In this document: one piece after another, positions 8,529-19,060 of the stretch
Numbering within the stretch: the first letter of the stretch is position 1
Layout: every line of letters begins with the position of its first letter
Source of the DNA: Pseudomonadota bacterium
Lineage (GTDB): Bacteria; Pseudomonadota; Gammaproteobacteria; Xanthomonadales; Ahniellaceae
Reading direction: 5' to 3'
DNA: 37,083 bases
Assembly (NCBI GenBank): GCA_022843465.1
Contig: JALHNO010000009.1
Location: 43,070-80,152, forward strand
Notes under the pieces: generated by a model
Seen by the model: the letters and a program-made list of their open reading frames with translations, nothing else
Databases searched by the model: none
Told to the model about the DNA's origin: nothing
Made by a program: the position numbers and the translations under genes

Positions 8529-9686
8529 TCAGGCCCCCGCCCAGGCCGTATCAAAAATACGGCGCGTGGCAGCCACATCCAGCGGCACCGGATTGCCGCC
8601 TGCCGAGGGATCGGCAACTGCCATCTCGGCGACCAGCGCGGCCCGATCCGCCTCGACACCGAGTTCGCGCAGGGTATGCGGAACGCCGATTCTGCTGCGC
8701 AGATCGAGGATGAATTGCAGGAAGCCATCGAAGTCCGGTCGCGCCAGTTGCAGATACGCGGCCAGTCGAGTGATGCGTTCATCGATCGCCGCACGATTGA
8801 AGTTCAACACATAGGGCATCAGGGTTGCATTGGTCATGCCATGGTGGGTATCGCAGAGCGCACCAATCGGATGCGCGAGCGCGTGCATGCCACCGAGGCC
8901 CTTCTGGAAGGCAGTGGCACCCATCGCTGCCGCCGCCATCATCTGCGCGCGGGCTTCGATGTCGCCCGGATCGGCAACCACACGCGGCAGCGCCGCGGCC
9001 ACCAGACGCATGCCCTCGACGGCAATGCCATCGGCCAGTGGATGAAAGCCCGGTGCGCAGTAAGCTTCGAGGCAATGCGACAGGGCATCCATGCCGGTGC
9101 CGGCGGTGATCCTTGCCGGCATGCCGACGGTCAGCTCCGGATCGCAGATCACCACCACCGGCATCATCCGCGGATGGAAGATGATCTTCTTGGTGTGCGT
9201 GGACTCATCGGTCACCACGCCGGCGCGGCCGACTTCCGATCCGGTGCCCGCCGTGGTTGGCACCGCGATCACCGGCGCAATGCCGGCCGGATCGGCGCGC
9301 GTCCACCAGTCGCCGATGTCCTCGTAATCCCAGACCGGCCGCGTCTGTCCGCTCATGAAGGCAATCAGCTTGCCCATATCCAGGCCACTGCCGCCGCCGA
9401 AGGCGACGACGCCGTCGTGACCACCCTGACGGTAGACAGCGACGCCGGCTTCGAGATTGGCACCGACCGGATTGGGCCGGATGTCGGCAAACAATTGCGC
9501 ACCCAGACCGGCGGCGCGCAGCGCGGCCAATGCCGCCTGGGTGATCGGCGCGCTGGCCAGGCCGGCGTCGGTCACCAGCAGCGGACGTTGAATGCCGTGC
9601 TGGCGACATTGTGCCGCCAGTTCCGATATGCGCCCGGCACCGAAGCGGACGGCGGTCGGATAGTTCCAGTTCGAGACATATTTCAT
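8529..9686 (-). CDS. Iron-type (group III) alcohol dehydrogenase
   Basis: This 385-aa NAD(P)-dependent dehydrogenase belongs to the Fe-ADH family. The nucleotide-binding GGGS is at residues 97-100. The metal ligands fit the FucO spacing exactly: D200 and H204 in GMDALSHCLE, H268 in GGMHALAHP, and H282 in DTHHG. The ATG at 9686 is chosen because GGAG lies 6 nt upstream and it gives the normal length; an upstream frame adds 13 residues. It is the last gene of the amine-catabolism cluster, 35 bp after the aldehyde dehydrogenase. In that context it probably oxidises the hydroxyl of a gamma-glutamylated amino alcohol to the aldehyde (inference); the free substrate cannot be read from sequence. Confidence 0.93.
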   Translation of the reverse strand: MKYVSNWNYPTAVRFGAGRISELAAQCRQHGIQRPLLVTDAGLASAPITQAALAALRAAGLGAQLFADIRPNPVGANLEAGVAVYRQGGHDGVVAFGGGSGLDMGKLIAFMSGQTRPVWDYEDIGDWWTRADPAGIAPVIAVPTTAGTGSEVGRAGVVTDESTHTKKIIFHPRMMPVVVICDPELTVGMPARITAGTGMDALSHCLEAYCAPGFHPLADGIAVEGMRLVAAALPRVVADPGDIEARAQMMAAAAMGATAFQKGLGGMHALAHPIGALCDTHHGMTNATLMPYVLNFNRAAIDERITRLAAYLQLARPDFDGFLQFILDLRSRIGVPHTLRELGVEADRAALVAEMAVADPSAGGNPVPLDVAATRRIFDTAWAGA

Positions 9687-9721
9687 GCGGTACTCCGGTG
9701 ACCTCTGCGCTGTCGGCAGAT

Positions 9722-11113
<1,392 letters not shown>

Positions 11114-11177
11114 GGTCTTGCCTGCCTGCGTGTACGTCGTTCGATTTTGCGACCGCAGCAGCGGCCGCCGATTCCAT

Positions 11178-12548
11178 TCAGTAGCGCTCAAAACCGCGCC
11201 GCAGTTCCCAATCGGTGACGCGGCGGTCGTACTCCGACTGCTCCCACTGCGCGGTGTGGTGGTAGTGATCCACTACTTCGTTGCCGAGTGCCTTGCGCAG
11301 CATCTTCGAGCCGGTCAAGGCCTCGGCCGCAGCGCGCAGCGTCTTCGGCACTTCGGGAAGTGCCGCACCCTGATAGGCATCGCCCTCGTAGGGCTCGGCA
11401 AGCTTGAGCTTCTCGTCGATCCCGGCCAGCCCCGCCGCGATCAAGCCGGTGTAGGCCAGATAGGGATTGAGATCGGCGCCGCCGATGCGGCACTCGATGC
11501 GAATACCCTTCCCGCCTTCACCACAGAGCCGGAAGCCTGCAGTGCGGTTGTCACGACTCCAGACCGCGCGCGTCGGCGCGAAGGTGCCGACCTGGAAGCG
11601 CTTGTAGGAGTTGATGTACGGCGCCAGGAACCAGGTGATGTCGCGCGCGTACTTGACCTGGCCGGCCACCCAGGACTGCATCAGGGGCGACATGCCATGG
11701 CGTCCCTTCGGATCATGGAACAGCGAGGTGCGGCCCTTCAGGTCCCATAGCGAATTGTGGATGTGGCTGCTGGAGCCGGCCAGTTCGTAGCGCCATTTCG
11801 CCATGAAGGTGATCGACTTGCCGTGCTGGATGGCGATTTCCTTGCAGGCGTTTTTCATGATGGCGTGGCGATCGGCCATGGTCAGCGCGTCGGCATACCG
11901 GATATTGAGTTCTTCCTGACCCGGTCCCCATTCGCCCTTGGAATTCTCGACCGGAATGCCGGCCGCCTGCAGACCCTTGCGCATCGCACGGATCACCGGC
12001 TCCTCGCGGCTGGTCTGCAGGATGTTGTAGTCCTCGATGTAGTAGCCCGCCGTTTTCGGATCGCGGTAGTTGCGCGCGTGGATGGCCTCGTAGCTTTCGT
12101 CGAACAGATAGAACTCCAGCTCGGAAGCGAACATGCCGAGGAAGCCGCGCTCGCTCAGGCGCGCGATCTGGCGCTTCAACATCGCCCGCGGGCTGTGCGC
12201 AAGGTCCTTGTGGCTGTGGTGGTCGAGCACATCGCAGAGCACCAGGGCGGTGCCTTCCAGCCAGGGCGTCAGTCGCAGCGTCGACAGGTCGGGCTTCAGC
12301 AGAAAGTCGCCATAGCCCTTGCCCCAACTTGCCGCCTGATAGCCCGGCACCGGCTCCATGTCGATGTCATTGGCGAGCAGATAATTGCAGCAATGGGTTT
12401 CCTCGAAGGCGCTGTCGACGAAGAACTCGGCCTGGAATCGTTTGCCGATCAGGCGACCCTGCATATCGACCAGACAGGCCAGCACCGTATCGATCGTGCC
12501 GGCCTTTACCGCCTTCTTCAGTGCATCGAAACTCAACGCTGCCGTCAT
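11178..12548 (-). CDS. Glutamine-synthetase-like gamma-glutamyl-amine ligase
   Basis: This 456-aa ATP-dependent ligase has the glutamine synthetase fold. The N-terminal beta-grasp region contains LVDMQGRLIGKRF, and the catalytic domain has ASELEFYLFD (metal-binding glutamate), PGQEELNIRYADAL, SSHIHNSLWD (ATP/glutamate region) and IECRIGGADLNPYLAYTGLI. It is closer to the group that joins glutamate to organic amines (PuuA, GlnA3/GlnA4 and IpuC types) than to housekeeping GlnA, judging by its length and its lack of the classical adenylylation-loop motif. The ATG at 12548 has GGAG about 8 nt upstream. With an ethanolamine-type permease and an alcohol dehydrogenase as neighbours, it most likely glutamylates ethanolamine or another amino alcohol; that substrate is inferred. 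Confidence 0.88.
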   Translation of the reverse strand: MTAALSFDALKKAVKAGTIDTVLACLVDMQGRLIGKRFQAEFFVDSAFEETHCCNYLLANDIDMEPVPGYQAASWGKGYGDFLLKPDLSTLRLTPWLEGTALVLCDVLDHHSHKDLAHSPRAMLKRQIARLSERGFLGMFASELEFYLFDESYEAIHARNYRDPKTAGYYIEDYNILQTSREEPVIRAMRKGLQAAGIPVENSKGEWGPGQEELNIRYADALTMADRHAIMKNACKEIAIQHGKSITFMAKWRYELAGSSSHIHNSLWDLKGRTSLFHDPKGRHGMSPLMQSWVAGQVKYARDITWFLAPYINSYKRFQVGTFAPTRAVWSRDNRTAGFRLCGEGGKGIRIECRIGGADLNPYLAYTGLIAAGLAGIDEKLKLAEPYEGDAYQGAALPEVPKTLRAAAEALTGSKMLRKALGNEVVDHYHHTAQWEQSEYDRRVTDWELRRGFERY

Positions 12549-12575
12549 TGGCCTACTCCTCTGCTCTTCCCTAGT

Positions 12576-12611
12576 AAAAAAACCGAGCCGCGGCGGATCA
12601 GGCCGCGGCTC
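12576..12611 (-). terminator. Intrinsic terminator between permease and ligase genes
   Basis: On the minus strand GAGCCGCGGC, a 7-nt loop and GCCGCGGCTC form a perfect 10-bp stem, followed by GG and a run of seven T (12582 down to 12576). This is a textbook rho-independent terminator in the 115-bp gap after the permease. It would separate the amidohydrolase-permease message from the ligase-ALDH-ADH message or set a lower level for the latter. Confidence 0.9.
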
Positions 12612-12663
12612 CTTCGATCACTGCCTGCGAGGGCGACGGGGAGTTCGCCGGGCAGGGTGGGTT

Positions 12664-14151
12664 TTAGTGACCGGATCCACTCTTGTCCAGAGCGAATTCT
12701 TCTTCCGGCGACAGGATCAGCTTGTGCCGGCCAACCAACAGGAAATACAGAATGCACAGTACAAACCAGCCGGCGACAAAAATGACGCCCTGCCGATAGG
12801 TCGGATCGCCAGTAACCTGGATGTACAGGGTTACCACGGCGATGATCATCGTCAATGTCGCGCCGATGACACCGAACGGACTGCGGTAGGGCCGCTCGAT
12901 ATTGGGCCGGTTGCGACGCAGCAGCACGAACGAGAGCCCCTGCATGAAATACGAGAACATCGCACCGAACACCGCCATATTGAGCAGGACACCGCCGATC
13001 ACCTTGCCGCCCCCTTCCGCGCCGAGGCCGAACCAGAGCGCAAACATCACCGCGAGCGCGACGAAGCTGCCGCTGACCATTGCCACATGCGGCGTCTTCC
13101 GGGTGCCGTGGGTGATCGACAATCCGGATGGAAAATAGCCGGCGCGACTCAGCGAATAGATCTGCCGGCCCTTGGCGAAGATGATCGTATGAAAGCTCGC
13201 CACCAGACCGAGCACGGCGACCAGGGCCAGAACCTGCACCATCCAGGCACGCTCCTCACCGAAGATCGCACGCAGGCCGTCGAGCAGGGGTTCACCCGAG
13301 GTACCCAGCTTGAACGAGCCGACGCCAACGACCGCGGGATTCAGCCAGAGGATCATGAAGGCCGAGACGATCAGGGTGAAGATGCCGGCGAGGATTCCTT
13401 TCGGCATATCGCGTTTGGGATCGACCGATTCCTCCGCCGCCAACGGCAATTGCTCGATGGCAAGGAACAACCAGACCGCAAACGGCAGACAGAGCAGCAC
13501 ACCATGCCAGCCATTGGGCAGGAAGGGGCCGCCACCTTCGGGCAGTTCCACTCCGCCAGGACCGACATTCATCGCCCAGCGATTGAAATCGATATGGCCG
13601 ATCGAGAAGATCCAGAAGGTCACCAGACAGCCCAGTGCCAGCAGGGTCACCACCAGCCCCACGCGGAACGACAGCTCAACGCCGATGACGTTCAGGCCAA
13701 CAAAGAACACATAGAACCCGACCCACCAGAGCGGCTGCAATTCCGCTGGGGTGCCGGCAATGGCGCCCATGTAACTGCCTATGAAGAAGACGATGACCGC
13801 GGGCGTCAGCACATACTCGACGTTTTCGGACAGGCCGGTCAGAAATCCGCCCCAGGGTCCCATCGCGGTACGTGCGAACGAATAGGCACCGCCCGTATGC
13901 GGCAGTGCCGGCGACATTTCGGCCAGACTGTAGGTGAGGCCCAGATACATCACCGCGATGATGCCGGTGGCGACCAGCATGCTGCCCCAGCCCTGGGCCA
14001 ACCCGAGATTCCAGCCGGAGAAGTGACCCGAGATCACCGCACCCACGCCGAGCGCCCAGAGCGACCACACGCCGGCATAGCGGCGCAATCCGCGCTTGTC
14101 GAAGTAACTCTTGTCGACCTTGGTGTAGGTGACCCCCGCTGCCTCTGTCAT
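12664..14151 (-). CDS. APC-superfamily permease, ethanolamine-permease-like
   Basis: This 495-aa inner-membrane transporter has about 12 predicted hydrophobic segments. The N-terminal stretch GVGAVISGHFSGWNLGLAQG, followed by LGLTYSLAEMSPALPHTGG, FARTAMGPWGGFLTGLSE and EYVLTPAVIVFFIGSY, resembles the ethanolamine permease (Eat) branch of the amino acid-polyamine-organocation family. A hydrophilic C-terminus (SPEEEFALDKSG) is cytoplasmic. The gene starts 14 bp after the amidohydrolase stop, so the two are almost certainly co-transcribed, and an intrinsic terminator follows. G-rich sequence just upstream of the ATG can serve as a ribosome-binding site. Uptake of ethanolamine is the best guess; related amines or amino acids remain possible. 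Confidence 0.88.
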   Translation of the reverse strand: MTEAAGVTYTKVDKSYFDKRGLRRYAGVWSLWALGVGAVISGHFSGWNLGLAQGWGSMLVATGIIAVMYLGLTYSLAEMSPALPHTGGAYSFARTAMGPWGGFLTGLSENVEYVLTPAVIVFFIGSYMGAIAGTPAELQPLWWVGFYVFFVGLNVIGVELSFRVGLVVTLLALGCLVTFWIFSIGHIDFNRWAMNVGPGGVELPEGGGPFLPNGWHGVLLCLPFAVWLFLAIEQLPLAAEESVDPKRDMPKGILAGIFTLIVSAFMILWLNPAVVGVGSFKLGTSGEPLLDGLRAIFGEERAWMVQVLALVAVLGLVASFHTIIFAKGRQIYSLSRAGYFPSGLSITHGTRKTPHVAMVSGSFVALAVMFALWFGLGAEGGGKVIGGVLLNMAVFGAMFSYFMQGLSFVLLRRNRPNIERPYRSPFGVIGATLTMIIAVVTLYIQVTGDPTYRQGVIFVAGWFVLCILYFLLVGRHKLILSPEEEFALDKSGSGH

Positions 14152-14165
14152 GCGCTTTCCCCCGG

Positions 14166-14981
14166 CTAGTTGATGGCTGCCCCGACTGGTGGTTGCCGCA
14201 TCCCCGATGCGGCCAGACCTGCGAAAACTTCCAGTGACGATTTCAGATCATTTGCCAACCGCCCGGCCCACTGCGTCTGGCCCAGGCAATTGCTGATCAG
14301 ATCATTGCGGACCTCGATCATCACGCCCGGCAGGCCGCGCCGCTCGGCATGGCGTTCGATGCTGTGAAAGACACCGTGCTCAGGTGCGTACGGCTGGTTG
14401 TCGCCGACCACCAGACTGGAATCGCGGGCGACCGATTCGAGCAGGCGATCAGCCAGTCGACGATCGCGGCGACTGATCACACCGACGTGCCAGGGTCGGG
14501 AAACCCCGCGGAACTGCGGCGTGAACGAGTGAATCGACACCACTGCGGTGGCCAGACCCGCGCGCAGGCGCTCATCGATCAGGTTTTCGATGGCGGCGTG
14601 AAACGGCGCGTACAGCCAGTCGCAACGCCAGCGCCGTTCGGTCTGACTGACACCCTGATTGCCGGGCACCATGCGGTCCTCACTCTGCAGCACGATGGAA
14701 TCGGCAGCCGTCACATCACGGTTCAGATCCAGCAGCAGGCGCGAATGGGTGGCAAACACCAGCGGGGCATCGAGCAGGGCGGAGAGTTGCTCGGCGAGAG
14801 CAAGCGCGCCGATGTCCCAGGCGATATGCGATTGCAGATCAGCCGCCGAAAGTCCAAGCCGGTCGTAGCCCTGCGGCACGTAGTTGCTGGCGTGTTCGCA
14901 GATCAGCACAGCCGCGCCCAAGCCCTGGCGATTGAGGGTCGCAACCGGCGCTGCAGCAGAAGATCGAACAAATCCGTGCAT
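14166..14981 (-). CDS. N-formylglutamate amidohydrolase family hydrolase
   Basis: This 271-aa protein belongs to the FGase family of zinc-type amidohydrolases, whose known member HutG cleaves N-formylglutamate. Family features include LICEHASNYVP near the N-terminus with its histidine, HIAWDIGA, THSRLLLDLNRD, VVSIHSFTP and GVMIEVRNDLI. No histidine-utilisation genes are nearby. Instead it is the first gene of the amine-catabolism cluster, so I infer that it hydrolyses a gamma-glutamyl (glutamate-containing) amide at the end of the pathway. The ATG at 14981 is preferred to the GTG two codons earlier because an AGG lies at better spacing. The RpiR regulator gene is divergent, 130 bp away. Confidence 0.85.
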   Translation of the reverse strand: MHGFVRSSAAAPVATLNRQGLGAAVLICEHASNYVPQGYDRLGLSAADLQSHIAWDIGALALAEQLSALLDAPLVFATHSRLLLDLNRDVTAADSIVLQSEDRMVPGNQGVSQTERRWRCDWLYAPFHAAIENLIDERLRAGLATAVVSIHSFTPQFRGVSRPWHVGVISRRDRRLADRLLESVARDSSLVVGDNQPYAPEHGVFHSIERHAERRGLPGVMIEVRNDLISNCLGQTQWAGRLANDLKSSLEVFAGLAASGMRQPPVGAAIN

Positions 14982-15003
14982 GTACACAAAGCCTATCGGT
15001 TGA

Positions 15004-15019
15004 TGTAACGAAAATTACA
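15004..15019. promoter_or_regulatory. Candidate RpiR-type operator
   Basis: The inverted repeat TGTAA-CGAAAA-TTACA lies in the 130-bp gap between the divergent regulator and the amidohydrolase gene, 23 nt before the latter's start. It resembles the TGTAAT-type palindromes bound by RpiR-family regulators such as HexR, with a one-base-longer centre. A second palindrome, GCTGTC-N10-GACAGC, lies at about 15068-15089. Either could be the operator. Confidence 0.5.
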
Positions 15020-15111
15020 ACACCTGACCCATTGCACCCGCCGGTAAAAAATCGTACAAAACGACACCGCTGTCAACTTCTTTCGACAGCAAACCGGAAA
15101 AACAGCGACCG

Positions 15112-15960
15112 ATGGCACAGACCGTGGTCGACCAGTTGCGGGAAAGCCTGGGCAATTTCCCGGTCACCGAGCGCCGCGTAGCCCATCGCCTGCTGGCCGA
15201 GTACCCGATGGCCGGCCTGCAGAGCGCCACCGACCTGGCCAGGGCGGTAGGGGTAAGTACGCCGACCGTCTTGCGCATGGTGGCGCGTCTGGGTTTCGAG
15301 TCCTATGTCGATTTCCAGCGCCGCTTGCGCGAGGAACTGACGGCCCAGCTCAGCTCGCCGCTCAGCAAGGCGCAAAGCCCGACCGCGGCCGGCGCGGGCC
15401 CCAGCGCCGATGCGCCGCGCGCATTTTCTGCCGCGGTCGCGCGCAATATCGAGGAGACCTTTGCCCACCTCTCCGCGCATGAGGTCGACCAGATCGTGGC
15501 CCTGCTCGGCGATCGTCGCAATCGCATCCATATGGTCGGCGGCCGTTTCACCGATGCGCTTGCGCGCTACCTGTCGGTGCAGCTGCGCATCATTCGTCCC
15601 GGCGTATCGCATCTGCAGGATCAGGAAGCCAACTGGCAGGACCAGCTGCTCGATATGGATCAGCGCGACGTGCTGCTGATCTTCGATATCCGTCGCTATC
15701 AGGTCTCACTGCAACGACTCGCAGAAGCCGCGGCATCGCAACGCGTCTGCGTGCTGCTGATCACCGATCAATGGCTGTCACCGATCGCCAGGGTCGCGCG
15801 CCATGTGCTGCCCGCCCGCGTCGTCGTACCCTCGGTCTGGGATTCCAACACCGCCCTGATGGCCCTCTGCGAATCCCTGCTCGCCGCCGTCACCAGCAAT
15901 ACCTGGGACTACGCCAACAAACGCATGCGCGCCCTCGAGAAGCTCCGCAACACCGTCTAG
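15112..15960 (+). CDS. MurR/RpiR-family transcriptional regulator
   Basis: This 282-aa regulator has an N-terminal helix-turn-helix domain (about residues 1-77; the ATDLARAVGVSTPTVLRMVARLGFESYVDFQ segment contains the recognition helix) and a C-terminal SIS domain (about 115-265; GDRRNRIHMVGGRFTDALARYL, then LLIFDIRRYQ). SIS domains normally bind phosphosugars. Here the regulator is divergent from an amine-catabolism cluster, so its effector may be a pathway intermediate or a metabolite linked to glutamate/ethanolamine use. A 15-residue alanine- and proline-rich linker joins the two domains. The palindromes in the shared promoter region are likely targets, so it probably controls both itself and the cluster. 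Confidence 0.9.
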   Translation: MAQTVVDQLRESLGNFPVTERRVAHRLLAEYPMAGLQSATDLARAVGVSTPTVLRMVARLGFESYVDFQRRLREELTAQLSSPLSKAQSPTAAGAGPSADAPRAFSAAVARNIEETFAHLSAHEVDQIVALLGDRRNRIHMVGGRFTDALARYLSVQLRIIRPGVSHLQDQEANWQDQLLDMDQRDVLLIFDIRRYQVSLQRLAEAAASQRVCVLLITDQWLSPIARVARHVLPARVVVPSVWDSNTALMALCESLLAAVTSNTWDYANKRMRALEKLRNTV

Positions 15961-16130
15961 GCCTCACGGCGCGCACTCAGTAGGGCGCCCTACGATTCCA
16001 TGATTCGGCTGATGCTTGCTGCGGCGCACGATTCCCTTTGGTGCAATGGTTTCGGCGCGACGGATCTGACCTACTCCGGATCGACCATCCTGCGGACCGC
16101 GCGGATGGCAATCACCGGGAGGGGTGATCG

Positions 16131-19037
16131 ATGGACATGCGATCCGTTTTTTCTTCGCAGCCGCGTCGGCATCAGCGCGCGTTGACGATATGCATTGCAC
16201 TGCTTGCCCTGCTGACCAGCCACAACGCACTCGCGCTCAGCGAAGTCACTGGCTTCGGCAGCAATCCCGGCAATCTGAAGATGTTCAAGTACGTGCCGAG
16301 CGGGCTGCCTGCCGCTGCGCCGCTGGTGGTGGCCTTGCACGGCTGCGCGCAATCGGCAGCGTCCTATGACAATGAAACCGGCTGGCAGGCGCTGGCTGAT
16401 CAGTGGAAATTCGCCCTGCTGCTGCCGCAACAGCAGAGCGCCAACAATTCCAGTTCCTGCTTCAACTGGTTCGAGAGCGGCGATATCGCACGCGGCTCCG
16501 GCGAGGCGCTGTCGATCAGGCAGATGGTCGATCGCATGAAGAGCGATCATGCCAGCGATGGCAGTCGCGTCTTCGTGACCGGCCTGTCCGCTGGCGGCGC
16601 CATGACCGCCGTGTTGCTGGCAACCTATCCCGATGTCTTTGCCGGTGGCGGCATCATCGCCGGCGTGCCCTACAACTGTGGCACCGGCACCTCGGCCGCG
16701 TTCAGCTGCATGAATCCCGGTAGTGATCTGACGCCCGCGCAATGGGGCAACAAGGTGCGCGCTGCCAGTACACACAGCGGACCCTGGCCGCGTGTCTCGA
16801 TCTGGCACGGGGCCTCCGACAGCACGGTGCGCCCAGTCAATGCAACCGAGAGCATGGAACAGTGGACCAATGTGCACGGCATCGATCAGATCGCCGATGT
16901 CAGTGACACCATTGCCGGCTACCCGCACAAGGTCTATCGAAACGCGGCAGGCGCCGATCTGGTCGAGACCATGCTGATCACCGGCATGGGACACGGCACA
17001 CCGGTTGATCCCGGCACTGGCCCCACGCAATGCGGTACAGCGGGCGCCTACATCCTCGACGTCAATGTCTGCTCAAGCTACTACATCGGCCGCTTCTGGG
17101 GCCTGGACAACCTCGACAGCACGCCACCCTCGGTGTCGATCACTGCGCCAACACAGGGTGCCACGGTAACTGGCGCGGTCAGCATCACGGCAAGCGCGAC
17201 GGATGCGGTCGGTGTCGATCGCGTCGAATTCCTGGTCGATGGCGCCCTGCTCGCCGCTGACAACGCAGCACCTTACAGCGTCAGCTGGAACGCCGCCGCT
17301 GCTGCCAATGGCGCACACAATCTGCAGGCGCGCGCCTTCGATCTGGCCGGCAACAGCGCCAGTTCAACGGCGATCAATGTCACTGTGAGCGGCGGCGTAT
17401 CCGATACCACCGCGCCGACGGTGCAACTGGTTTTCCCGACGGCGGGTGCCACCGTTTCCGGAACCATCACCCTGGCTGCCGATGCCAACGACGATTTCGC
17501 TGTCAGCAGTGTGGTGTTCCTGGTCGATGGCGTTGTCATCGGCAATGGCAATCCCCCGGGCCAGGCCGGGCCCTGGACCTACGACTGGAATTCCACCGGC
17601 GTTGCCAACGGCGCCCACAATATTTCGGCACGTGCGATCGACAGCAGCGGCAACCAGACCACCTCGCCCGCCAGCGCGATCACCGTCACCCAGAATCCCG
17701 CCGCAGTTGACGAGACCTTCTCCAATCGCAACGCCGATGGCGACTACTTTGACCAAGTCGGCTGGAGCGGAGACTTCAGCGCCAATGCGCTCAATCACAG
17801 CGTCGGCATCGCCGGCAGCCAGTCGAGTTACGGCGCGGCTTCGTCGGGCGTCGGCTGCGCCAGCGGCCTGAAGACCAGATATCTGCAACGCAGCATCACG
17901 CTCGGCGCCAATCCGCGCCTGAGCTATCAGCGTCGTCTCGATCTGAAGGCCAATATCAACTCCAGCACTACGGCCTGGTTTCGGGTGAAATTGAACAGCA
18001 CGGTCGTCGATGAAAAGTTGGTGACCTTTGCCAACTATGCCGACAGCGACTGGGTAGCGCGCGAGGAGATCGATCTCTCCACCTTCGCCAACCAGACCAT
18101 CACGCTGCGTTTCGAGGCCGCCGCCAACACCACCGTCTGTCTGGAGGCCTGGGCACGCGCGTACGTTGACGACATCCGCATCGCCAATGCCGAGCAATCG
18201 CTGGACATCACACCGCCCGGCGTAAATCTCACGGCGCCCGCCAATGGCGCGACCGTCAGTGGCAGCGTCGAACTGCAGGCGAGCGCGAGCGATGCCAGTG
18301 GTGTCAGCAAGGTCGAGTTCTATGCCAATGGCAGTCTGCTGCACAGCGACAGCGCCGCGCCATTCACGCATACCTGGGACACCAGCGCGGTCGAGAATGG
18401 CAGCTACGCGCTGATGGCCAAGGCCTACGATCCAGCGGGCAACGTCGGCAGCGATGACGATACCCAGGTCAACGTCAGCAATGGCGGCGGTGGTGGTCCG
18501 ATCACCGTGGTATTCGACAATGAGGATGCCAATGATGGTTACGTCAAGGCCGCCAGCAATGGCTCCGGGGCTGCCGTGGGCACACTGGAATCGAGCATGG
18601 GCCTGGCGATCGGCCGCGGCAGCGACAGCAAGTTCAATCGCAGCGTGCTGTCGTTCGACAGCAGCGCCCTGCCCGATGGCGCAACGATCGTCAGTGCCGT
18701 GCTGACGGTCAGCTATCGCAGCGCCTCGGGCGATCCCTGGGCCAGCCCGGCCAACAATACCCTCGTGGTCGATGTGAAAAACGGCTGCTATGGAGGATGC
18801 ACGATCGAGACCGGCGATTTTCTTTCCGCCGCCAGCGCCAGCGCCGTCGCCGAGATCATGAAGTTCACCAGCGGCAACCAGAACAGTTCGACGTTCAGCA
18901 GCGCTGGCCTGCAGGCCATCAACCGGGCTGGCCGCACCCAGATCCGCCTGCGCTTCAGCGCCGACCAGACCAGCACGCGTTATGTCTGGATCGACCGCGG
19001 CGCCAGCGCCAAGTTGACGGTGCAGTATCTGCCCTGA
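16131..19037 (+). CDS. Secreted PHB-depolymerase-like esterase, modular
   Basis: This 968-aa exported protein begins with a long signal peptide (cleavage near residue 36, NALA-LS). The catalytic domain (about 38-325) is of the extracellular PHB depolymerase/feruloyl esterase type: oxyanion motif HGCAQ at 70-74, nucleophile S153 in GLSAGG, acid D230 in GASDSTV and H288 in GMGHGTPVDPG. Behind it come two bacterial Ig-like domains (about 331-420 and 425-520), a jelly-roll-like module (about 527-685), a third Ig-like domain (about 690-785) and a C-terminal DNRLRE-like module of adhesive/wall-protein type. GGAGGGG sits 6-7 nt before the ATG. It probably degrades a polyester or esterified polysaccharide outside the cell; the polymer is not known. 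Confidence 0.88.
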   Translation: MDMRSVFSSQPRRHQRALTICIALLALLTSHNALALSEVTGFGSNPGNLKMFKYVPSGLPAAAPLVVALHGCAQSAASYDNETGWQALADQWKFALLLPQQQSANNSSSCFNWFESGDIARGSGEALSIRQMVDRMKSDHASDGSRVFVTGLSAGGAMTAVLLATYPDVFAGGGIIAGVPYNCGTGTSAAFSCMNPGSDLTPAQWGNKVRAASTHSGPWPRVSIWHGASDSTVRPVNATESMEQWTNVHGIDQIADVSDTIAGYPHKVYRNAAGADLVETMLITGMGHGTPVDPGTGPTQCGTAGAYILDVNVCSSYYIGRFWGLDNLDSTPPSVSITAPTQGATVTGAVSITASATDAVGVDRVEFLVDGALLAADNAAPYSVSWNAAAAANGAHNLQARAFDLAGNSASSTAINVTVSGGVSDTTAPTVQLVFPTAGATVSGTITLAADANDDFAVSSVVFLVDGVVIGNGNPPGQAGPWTYDWNSTGVANGAHNISARAIDSSGNQTTSPASAITVTQNPAAVDETFSNRNADGDYFDQVGWSGDFSANALNHSVGIAGSQSSYGAASSGVGCASGLKTRYLQRSITLGANPRLSYQRRLDLKANINSSTTAWFRVKLNSTVVDEKLVTFANYADSDWVAREEIDLSTFANQTITLRFEAAANTTVCLEAWARAYVDDIRIANAEQSLDITPPGVNLTAPANGATVSGSVELQASASDASGVSKVEFYANGSLLHSDSAAPFTHTWDTSAVENGSYALMAKAYDPAGNVGSDDDTQVNVSNGGGGGPITVVFDNEDANDGYVKAASNGSGAAVGTLESSMGLAIGRGSDSKFNRSVLSFDSSALPDGATIVSAVLTVSYRSASGDPWASPANNTLVVDVKNGCYGGCTIETGDFLSAASASAVAEIMKFTSGNQNSSTFSSAGLQAINRAGRTQIRLRFSADQTSTRYVWIDRGASAKLTVQYLP

Positions 19038-19060
19038 ATCATGGTCAACCGCTCCCTCCT

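Noticed and set aside
14166-14981. Histidine-utilisation (hutG) assignment
   Set aside because: No hut genes are present and the operon partners are an amine permease, GS-like ligase and dehydrogenases.
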